Source: Heracleum sosnowskyi
Lineage: Eukaryota; Streptophyta; Magnoliopsida; Apiales; Apiaceae
DNA length: 64,000 nt
Assembly: GCA_030848705.1 (NCBI GenBank)
Contig: CM061245.1
Coordinates: 67,730,006 to 67,794,005 of the forward strand
Direction of reading: 5' to 3'
Part shown: positions 55,801 through 64,000 of the stretch, in pieces
Layout of the letters: the number at the start of each line of letters is the position of its first letter
Position numbering within the stretch: position 1 is the first letter of the stretch
The notes under the pieces: generated by a model
Database searches by the model: none
What the model was told of the DNA's origin: nothing
The model's input: the letters and a program-made list of their open reading frames with translations, nothing else
Translations under genes and position numbers: made by a program

Positions 55801-56275
55801 TGACCTCCTACAAAGAAGATCTCTCTCTGAATTGTGGATTCTTATGAGTAAGGTAAAGAGATCTTCATGCTTTAATGAGCTTCTATATGACCGGCTGGGA
55901 GATTCTGCAATGAAGGCCATCCCTCAAGTTGTACGCTTCCTGTATGAAGTCAAAATCTATAGAGGTACAACTTTAGAGACTGTGAGGCTGGATCCTGATT
56001 CTTTGAAGCTACAGACTACAATGCAACTGGTGAAGTTGGAGAATCTTCTGAGAACTTCTGGGTTTACTACTGTAGAGAAGTCTGAAGTTGTTGATATGAT
56101 TTCAGACTACTGCACGGAGAAAGTTCCAAGGTATGCTCAGATGAAGAACAGATTGAAGAAGATCACCACTCAACCAGTAATGCTAAGTGGTGTGGTTTCT
56201 GAAAGTGATCGTGTCCTTGACAAAGATCTTCTAGTCACCTTGCAAGAAGCTAAAGAAGGTGAAATTAGAGACTAA
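52888..56275 (+). pseudogene. Second (post-pol) ORF of element C, broken
   Basis: From ATG 52888 the frame runs to a TGG-to-TGA type stop at 53284-53286, then on in the same frame to 54654. It then shifts to a second frame (about 54650-55640) and a third (about 55590-56275). Layout matches the S1 second ORF: an ordered N-terminal region (MFFDTIARVF aligns with SFFFDCITRAF of S1), an acidic low-complexity middle with a KKRRTYRE basic patch, a coiled-coil-like part (about 54740-55040), and an ordered C-terminal region (LSELWILMSKVKRSS). Function is unknown. I see no membrane segment that would support an envelope protein. Confidence 0.75.
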
Positions 56276-56523
56276 GACATGATAGAGTTGGCTCATTTGT
56301 AAATGTTACATGTTTAGAGCTAGGTAAATCAAGATAGGAAAATGTATCATTTGTTCAGACTAGAGGAACATCTATCTTGTATTTATCTTTACTGTTTGAA
56401 TCTGGAAATTGTTATATCTAATCCAGAACTTTTTATTATTTGCTTGGCTCTTAAAAGTCTTATCTATTCTTGTTTTAGTTGAGTTATCCTCTAGAGTATT
56501 TGGTTGTTATTGTCTAACAAACA

Positions 56524-56536
56524 AATAGGGGGAGAT
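56524..56536 (+). other. Polypurine tract of element C
   Basis: AATAGGGGGAGAT abuts the 3' LTR, close to the tract of S1. Confidence 0.85.
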
Positions 56537-57871
56537 TGAAAGGCATGTGTTTAGGCCTATTTGTAAACACCGAGGATTCTACTCAACTTTAATTAAGATG
56601 TAATAAGTAAATAATAAAAATCAAATGTCACAGGAATCTCAGAAGATTATATCTGTCAAAGAATGAAGATTAAAGTCATCTACAGACTTGAAGTAATTCT
56701 ACATTGTAAGAAGATCAATTTGTTGATCAAGCCTCATTGAAGTATTCAAGCTCAGTGGATTTATTAAAGTGACGGAGATTTCAAGCGGTGACAGCAAAAG
56801 ATACTGGTTACAGAGTTCTTGAATGAGAAGGAAGTGAATCACTGCTTAAAGTCAAACAGATAAAAAACAAACATTGTCGTTAGTCACTCATGAACCAGAC
56901 CGTGCATTGAGTGTCAACGTACTAATATGTTTATTCTTTATCTAAGTTTTAAGTGATTCAGAAATTAATTGAGAAGTCAACTAATTATATTTATTTTCTT
57001 ATAAATAATTAATACTATTAAGTAAATTATTTATTAAATTAATTCTGTAAAGAATTAATTTAATACATAATTTATTTAGTTGATTATTTAAATTAGAATA
57101 AAAATGAACTAGGAAGACTTAGGATTGAACTAGGAAGACTTAGTTTATTGAACTAGGAAGACTCACAAGTGAGTCTTCCCGATTGTCTTCCTAGGCTAAA
57201 CCTAGTCTTCCCGATTGTCTTCCATTAACATTGTGTTGTCTTCCCGAAAGTCTTCCAAGAGCAAAAGGATTGTTTTCCTGCAAGTCTTCCAAGGCATAAT
57301 TCTATTCTGTTAAAATGGTTTGCACGTGGAGAATTGAAATGGAATGCAGTTTGTTTAAATAGAAGAATTCGAAGACTTCAAGAAAACAAATCAATTACAC
57401 AGAACAGAAAAGAAGAAAAACAGACAGAACCTTTCAATATTACATTTCTCAACTGTCTTCTTTATTTCTTCAACAGAAAAGCATTAACTCCTGCCAGAGA
57501 ATTAATTCTTGTTAAGATCATAACATTTAATTCATAAGAACTGATTCTCTTGTACTGCTTTGTCTTTCTAGCGGATCATAATCCCTAGATTTTATATCGA
57601 ACTACTTTTTATTATTCGATCCTTTTTATTACAGAAATAGATAAATTCATGTCGAATTTATTCTAGATTTGTTTTATCAAGAACCCTTGTAATCAGTGAT
57701 CAAATTGTAACACTCATCAAGTTTAATATAAGTTATATTTAACTTGAATATTGTTTCAGTTTTATTCCGCATTAATTTGTTCTTAATTGTTAAATTATTC
57801 AAAGGACAAATTCGATTAAACGGTATTGTTTGTATTCAACCCCCCTTCTACAAACTTATCAGGACCTAACA
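56537..57871 (+). repeat. 3' LTR of element C
   Basis: It has the same length as the 5' LTR, 1335 bases. The differences I found include 44736-44745 against 56548-56557, the GG/AT pair near 44922, and single changes through to the last 15 bases. Confidence 0.93.
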
Positions 57872-57876
57872 TCCTT
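57872..57876. repeat. Right TSD of element C (TCCTT)
   Basis: This is an exact partner of 44720-44724. Confidence 0.93.
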
Positions 57877-58413
57877 CAAGTATTTTAAGCAAACGCTTTT
57901 AGTAGGGAGGACAACTCTTACGCTTGATGATGTGTTAAAGGCGTTAAGAGATAATGAGAGGATGACAAAGGATGATGTTTCTCAAAGTGGGGCAGTTTTA
58001 GCTGTCGAAAGTGCTGAAAGAAGGAGTCGCAACCGCAATGACCTGCAAGGAAGAAGTAAATCTCGGTCGAGTAAGAGGGATATGAGCACTGTTGAGTGCT
58101 ATTATTGTGGTGAAACGGGTCATATGCAGATGTTCTGTCCAAGCTTTAAAGAAGATGTGAAGTCCTTTAAGCAGATGAAGGGAAAGAACAAAGTTGATGA
58201 TGCGGACTCTACACTTGTGATCGATGAGGGAGAGTTTTTGATGGCGAGTGAGGATACCGTTCCTGGTTCGGTGAAGAATAAATCAGAATGGATGATGGAC
58301 TCTGCTGCTTCTATGCATATATGTAGAGATCGAGCGATGTTTGAGACTTTATGCACTGATGAAAGTCTTGGTAATATTGTTGTGGGGAATGATGAGAAGA
58401 TGAAGGTTCAAGG
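57877..58413 (+). pseudogene. Gag end and protease start of element B
   Basis: The Tnt1-like gag from 44719 resumes: KQTLLVGRTTLTLDDVLKAL, an RS-rich patch, a zinc knuckle CYYCGETGHMQMFCP, and the protease site WMMDSAASMHICRD. No stop is visible in this part. It is cut at 58414 by an LTR of family D. RT and later domains are outside the window or lost. Confidence 0.88.
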
Positions 58414-59197
58414 TGTGACGCCCTCCAAACACGGGGTACAAATTTGGGGAGTCACCCGACCAACGGTACACAACATAAACCTGAATATAATACATGCATA
58501 ATATATAATAACATAAATACCCCTTATCCAAGACCGCATCCAGATTATGGCATGAAACAAGCTTCTAAGTCATAATTATTACAAACCAGTTTCAGAGTTA
58601 TTACACACTTAATATACAAAGCTAGACATCTAGTCTAACTTCCAAGATAAAACAACTACCCGTCCAATGACAATCACTCGGGGTGGTCTCCTAGCATCGG
58701 GAGAACTGTCACTAGCGCTGTGTCTGCTCATTCTCTCGCTTCACTGGAATAGGGTTAGAAACAAAACAAGTATGAGCCACATGTGCTCAGCAAGCATGAT
58801 ATATGTATCAATCACAGTTCTATAATGAAAGGAAATAATTCAATTATCTGAATCAACAATACACAAGTCCAACATATGCTTTTAACAATCTTTAATGAAG
58901 AAAGAGGAATTAGAATTGGACTTCTACATTTTTCAAATACAAAGGTTGTGCTGCTGATCAGTCACGCAACAACCCCGTACTTGCTTATAGCAAAGTCCTC
59001 TACTGGATCCTAGGCCAATCTGGGCCTTAAATTATTCCGACCATAAGTATGGCCCGACCATTACTGGTCCTATTTAAAAACATGCCAATTCTATCACAAG
59101 GTATAAGCAATAATATGCATAACAAGATAAGTACACAATAACGGGGTGTAATAGTTGCAAAAGAGCTTCAACTATTCATTATCAAAGAAAGTCCGAG
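58414..59197. mobile_element. Long-LTR Gypsy-type element fragment (D)
   Basis: It starts TGTGACGCCCTCCAAACACG, a terminus typical of long chromovirus (Tekay/Del-like) LTRs. From about 58895 it shares a segment with element F (GGTTGTGCTGCTG, ACGCAACAACCCCG, GGCCAATCTGGGCC). No coding region is seen. It is cut at 59198 by element E. The lineage call rests on the terminus alone. Confidence 0.6.
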
Positions 59198-59802
59198 TGT
59201 TAGATCAGAATTCAATGATCGTTAGAAGCTAGACTCAACTGATCAGGATTGCTGACATCATCAGTATTGCATGGTCATCAGTATTTGATCAAGCGTCAGT
59301 ATCTTATTGATCATCAGGATTCCTACTCAGACTATGATCAGGATTGATCATCAGAACTTGAAGCTGATCAGGATTCCTACTTCGAGTTATATTTGGAGTC
59401 TAGATAAACATGGAAGTTTATTCTATTTGTTCCTGGTTTGTAGAATGTAGCTATCGATTAAAGATATGTTTCTATCTTTGTTATTGATTAGGACTTATCT
59501 TGTTATTGATAGAGAAGCTGTGTGCACTATAAACACAGTCTTGGTTTCGATTTATGTATTCATTCGAGAGAGAACATAATCGAAGAGAAGCTCTTAAGAA
59601 CAGAATTTCTTGAGAGAGTTTTTGTAAACTAGCAGCTCTCAAGAACATCAGAATTTCTTGAGAGAGTTTGTAACAGTTTTATATCAGATTTAATAAAGCT
59701 GTTATCTTTCTTTTCATATTTGTGATATATACATTAAGAAGTCGATTATCTTACTCTATTGTATTCAACCCCCCTTCTACAATAGATTATTACTGGGCAA
59801 CA
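59198..59802 (+). repeat. 5' LTR of Sirevirus element E
   Basis: This 605-bp LTR runs from TGTTAGATCAG to CTGGGCAACA. A TATA box (ACTATAAACAC) lies at about 59526-59536. U3 is packed with ATCAGGAT and TGATCA words (59230-59380). It is the same family as the solo LTR at 16160-16711. ATTGGTATCAGAGC at 59803-59816 is the primer site. Confidence 0.92.
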
Positions 59803-59852
59803 ATTGGTATCAGAGCAAACTGATTTAATTCTGAATCAGATACGATCTAAAG

Positions 59853-61342
59853 ATGTCGACAACCAAGTATGAAAGCATGAAGATTCCCATCTTGAAGATA
59901 TCAGAATATCCTACATGGAGGGTAAAGATGCTGATGTACCTGGAGGCTATGGATCCTGACTACTTGGACATGATTCGTGATGGACCATATATACCAACAA
60001 AGTTCGTAGAACGAACAGATACAGTACCAGAACATTATGTGGTCAAAGCTAAAGCTGAATGGACTCCAGAAGAAAAAGCTCATGTACTCAGGGAACCAAA
60101 GATAAAGAATATCTTGCATAATAGCCTTGATGCTGTCATGTCAAACAGAGTGATTGCATGCAAGTCTTCAAAAGAAATCTGGGATACTTTGGAAACTCAG
60201 TGCCAGGGATCTGCATCTGTTAAGAAAAACAGAAGGGCTCTTTTGATTCAAGAATATGAACAATTCGATGCAAGACCTGAAGAGAGCCTGACTGATCTAT
60301 ATGATAGATTTCTGACACTATTGAACAGCTTATCCTTAGTTGACAAAGTATATGAAACTGAAGATTCAAACACCAAATTTCTTAGAGCTTTACCTGAAGA
60401 ATGGGATACTCAGACCTCAATCATTAGACACCAGTATGATCTGAACATTGTGTCTCTTGATGAGATCTATGGGATGCTAAGAACTCATGATCTTGAAGTT
60501 CAACAGAGAAAGAACAAGAAAAGCAGCAAGGCAAAGTCAATTGCTTTGAATGTAGAAGCAAAATCAAAAGGGAAAGCTATGGAGGTCTCTAGAAGGAAAG
60601 CAAGAGTAGCTGAGTCAGATCCTGACGACTCTTCATCAGATACTGATGGCAATTCTGATGCCAATACTGGTGATGAATCTTCTGATTCAGACATGGAAGA
60701 GATGGTTGCTATGATTGTCAGAAACTTCAGAAGGATGAAGTTCAGGAAGAATAGAAGACAAGGCAACTTTCAGAAAAAGATCTTCAAAGCAGACAAAGAC
60801 AAGTATATCAAAAAGGACAGCAAGGGTAGCAAATTTGACAAGTCAAAGGTTAGATGCTACAAGTGTAATGGTATGGGTCACTTTGCTTCTGAATGCAACA
60901 AGACAAAGGCACTCATCACATCAAGCAAGGATTGGATGGACTCTTCCTCAGAATCTGATACTGAGGTAGTCAACTATGCGTTAATGGCCAATGCTGATGT
61001 AATTGCTGCTCCTGATGATAAGGTACTAAATACTATCTTTGATTTTGATACTGACAATGCTTCTGAGTTAAGACGTTTTCTAAAGTCATTACATATTAGC
61101 TTTAGAAGTCAAACTGCTGAGAATACTAGAATCTTATCTGAGATGTCTGACCTTAGAAAGAGGAATGAGATATTAGAAGCTGAATTTTCTCGTATGCAAG
61201 AAGTACAAAAAGAATGTGATAATGCTAAACACATGCACTTAGAGATGACATCTAAATGTACCTCCCTTGAAAAAGAACTTGAATATGCTAATGAGAAAAT
61301 CAGAACCTGGACAGACTCTGGTAGGAAATTTCATGAGATTAA
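59853..61342 (+). pseudogene. Gag of element E, cut by element F
   Basis: The ATG at 59853 opens a Sirevirus gag closely similar to that of S1: YPTWRVKMLMYLEAMDPDYL, SNRVIACKSSKEIWDTLE, KFLRALPEEWDTQTSIIR, a D/S-rich patch, and the zinc knuckle CYKCNGMGHFASEC at about residue 335. A coiled-coil-like tail follows. There is no lesion until 61342, where the TGTAACGCC end of element F begins; the last 17 or so codons of the open frame are foreign. The remainder of E lies beyond the window. Confidence 0.9.
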
Positions 61343-64000
61343 TGTAACGCCCCCAAATCCGGGGTCAAAGGATTTGGTCGTCACACTGCACTCTTAATCC
61401 AAACAACCTGTTCAATATAAAATCAACACAATAATAATAATATCTGTGACCCCAACTCTACCAAGAATCTTTAAAGGTTATAGTGCTAGAAACAAGAATC
61501 CAAAATTTCATTACAACAATCTTTCTCTTTACAAAAATTCTAATACACTAGTATAACTTCGATAAGAAGTATACCAGGCAACTAATCTTATACAATATAT
61601 TATTCAATAGAAAACATCTATATACAAAACCTCTCACTAGCTCCAATGCTCTGGATCAAAACGTCTTTACGCTAATATCTTTCCCCATCTCTGATCAGTT
61701 ACGCGGACAACTCTCGCCAATACACCTTTCCGGCAGGCAAAAATATATATAAATAAAACAAGTATGAGCGAATGAATTGATCAGCAAGCGCATTATTAAA
61801 TATAATACGAAAGGTTTCCGAAATAAACTTTGGATTTTCAAATAACAACTTTTGTTTTTGAACAATTAAAATCTCTAAAATTTTCAAATTAAGTTTGGTA
61901 ATTTACCACAATTTCTCATTCAGTTTCTCTCAACTGAATAGTTTTAAAACACAAAAGATTTATATTGGTCGTTACGATGACCGAATCAACAATATCTACA
62001 ATAGTAAGTAGAACATATGAAATAAATATAACTCATACGTCTTCAAGACCATAGTTTGTATAAAAATACTAGTTTTGAAGATAACAAATCTATTCACAAC
62101 ATTTTCTGAAACCAACAACTCTGGAAGGTTAGAATAATCAAGGGGTAAGAATGAGCCAACACGCTCGGTCAAGGAATAAAGAACGCACTTCAAGACTTCA
62201 ACATGGTACCGACTGGATATGCGGTATGAATAAAACTCATCAAGATAGATATCTCACGACTGCCTATGGAATCAAGGAAATGGATTTCGACTATTTGGAA
62301 TCCAAATGAATTAAGAGTAAGTGATTTCAGCAAGATTGAAACCACCATTTATTAATCAACAACCAACAATTTTACGCAACGAATAAACCTGAATATCAGG
62401 TCATAACTCACAAGTACAAAACATATGGATGTAACTCATCTCAGAAATAAGAACTAATATTAGAATTGGATTTTTAACATTTATCAAATCAAAGGTTGTG
62501 CTGCTGGCCAGCCACGCAACAACCCCGGACTAGCTCATGCATAGTCCTCTACGGATCCAAGGCCAATCTGGGCCTAAATTACATCGACCATAAATGGCCC
62601 GACCAATAATTGGTCCATTTAAAAAAAAAACATTCCAATCCTATATTATATACGTCAGGTGTCAGAACAATTGACAACCTTACTTCGACAATCAGGTGTC
62701 GGAAGAATCGACAACCTAATACAACAATTGCTGGAAAACTCACGTTCCAGGAAACAGTTCAATTATGAAGAATCCATTAAGGAATAACAATATAATCTAG
62801 TATCGACGAGATCGACACAATATGGGGAGGTGCACATGAAAAGTGACAATATAATAAGCATCGACGAGTTCGATGTAACAACTGGGATATAATGAAGAAT
62901 AAACAATGACATGCTCAACAAGGTTAGGTCTGATATGAAACAGACAATATGATATCAACAGAAAGTGTAACAAGTCAATATAGAGTAGGGTTCAAAGAAT
63001 AAACAATAACATGCTTAACAAGATTGAATCTGATATGAAACAGACAATATGATATCAACAGAAAAGAGTAACAAGTCAATATAGAGTAGGGTTCAAAGAA
63101 CAGGCTCTAGATGGCCTCAATAGTTCAAATCATCACATTATGGAAGAATTAATAAAGGTTTACCAGTCTGGTAAATCACAAGAGAGTCAAGTTCAAGTTT
63201 AAGAAGAATTCAAGGTGAAGTTTATAAATGAAGAAAATAAGGGTTTATCAACTTCTGACAGAAATAGTTCAAGTCCTTCTTACATGTACTTATAATAGAT
63301 AAGCCTTGTGCTTGAAGGAAGTAAACTAAATCATGCACAACATATATGAATTCGAATCAGGGAATGGATCAGATGATCGCATTAACAAGAAAGGATAACA
63401 AGGTTTGCATAGGTGCAAGGTGAAAAATGGAATACTTGAAGGGCAAGCAACACCACTTCAGAATTTCAGAATAAGTTTTCCCTCATAGGGTTCACAAGTT
63501 CCTGCTCATCTAGGGTTGGTAATATTCCAACTTAGCATTTTTAAATCAAGTCTTTTAAAAGAAAGCCTTAGTATACGGCCCATAATTATCTCTTCAAGCT
63601 TTTCAATATAATAAGTATATCTTTCCAATCAATATGAAAATATGAGTCTAAACTCAAAAGGTATAAAAGAGTACTCGTCAATTTACGAGATTAAATAACA
63701 TACTTGCAATTCAATGCAAAGAAATCAACATTTGAAAATTCAGTAATAAGCATTCAACATGCATACTAATAATTCAAGATAATATCCCTTAATTAATAAG
63801 CAAGGGTATAAACACTTGCCTCTGGTCCTTAGCTATTTCGTAACGCTGAAACGATACGATCCCTCCTTCTTCTGTCTTATCGCACGATTCTCGACTTCCG
63901 TCCTTCTTTGCTTTAACGCTCTTGCGAATACCACTAGTCTGCTTCTACCATTTCGAATCCACGTGCCAGCCTCGATAGTCAAACATGAGACGGTACTTAG
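61343..64000. mobile_element. Long-LTR Gypsy-type element, family D, second copy (F)
   Basis: It starts TGTAACGCCCCCAAATCCGG and runs off the window, so the LTR is at least 2.6 kb. It shares with D the block at about 62460-62620. No ORF of significance is seen on either strand. The text near 63810-63930 reads more like an untranslated transcript leader on the minus strand, which suggests the element lies on that strand; this is a weak guess. Confidence 0.6.
62898..63100. repeat. Tandem duplication of 100 bp within element F
   Basis: The block beginning AATAAACAATGACATGCTCA at 62898 is repeated at 62998 with a few changes, each ending TAGAGTAGGGTTCAAAG. Confidence 0.88.

Larger units (their letters stand above)
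44725..57871 (+). mobile_element. Second Sirevirus-lineage Copia element (C), coding regions decayed
   Basis: This element of 13147 bases has 1335-bp LTRs (TGAAAGGCA...CCTAACA), TSD TCCTT, an initiator-Met primer site, gag, pol, a second ORF after pol and a polypurine tract. The LTRs differ at about 15 positions by eye (about 1.1%), so it is older than S1. Gag, pol and the second ORF all carry stops or frameshifts. It has the same layout as S1 but a longer LTR and little nucleotide similarity. Confidence 0.92.

Overview
The window is plant nuclear DNA: AT-rich, with canonical GT-AG introns, one intron-rich host gene and deeply nested LTR retrotransposons. It is a eudicot. An asterid, perhaps Apiaceae, is my guess from the repeat flavour, and the sequence does not prove it. 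There are no prokaryotic, organellar, tRNA, rRNA or CRISPR features that I can see.

Layout. (1) 1-15890: a decayed Sirevirus-type Copia element (A) split by a young, intact Sirevirus (S1, 843-12476). S1 has 545-bp LTRs with a single difference, TSD TGGTA, an unbroken 1515-aa gag-pol and a second 1198-aa ORF behind a 2.2-kb spacer. (2) 15891-18890: AT-rich intergenic DNA with a minus-strand solo LTR (TSD ATACC). (3) 18891-26018: the only clear host gene, a 13-exon Rab GDP dissociation inhibitor of 444 aa, whose introns carry a MITE, a hAT-like element with a Stowaway inside it, and a second Stowaway. (4) 26497-26841: a Tourist-like MITE. (5) About 27190-41330: a degenerate LINE fragment split by a 13.6-kb Tat/Retand-like Gypsy element (T). 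T has three LTR pieces inside one AGGAT TSD, gag-pol broken only by one TAG, an array-rich 3' region, and an antisense multi-exon gene with its own TATA box and a 5'UTR intron. (6) 41441-41805: a Mutator-like MITE with a 9-bp TSD. (7) 43123-64000: a stack of nested elements. A Tork-like gag fragment is followed by a Tork-like Copia element (B), which is split by a second, older Sirevirus (C, 44725-57871, TSD TCCTT). B is then cut by a long Gypsy-type LTR (D), which is cut by a third Sirevirus (E), which is cut by another copy of the D family (F) running off the window.

How it works together. The host gene acts in Rab recycling and is boxed in by retroelements. Three Sirevirus families share one plan: a short family-specific motif, often in both orientations, packed in the LTR. 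In S1 and C the motif recurs in the spacer before the second ORF. The Tat element is organised as two converging transcription units, sense gag-pol and the spliced antisense gene, with hairpin-rich tandem arrays between their 3' ends. A deletion left a second copy of the antisense promoter near 27865 pointing at the 3' end of the GDI gene.
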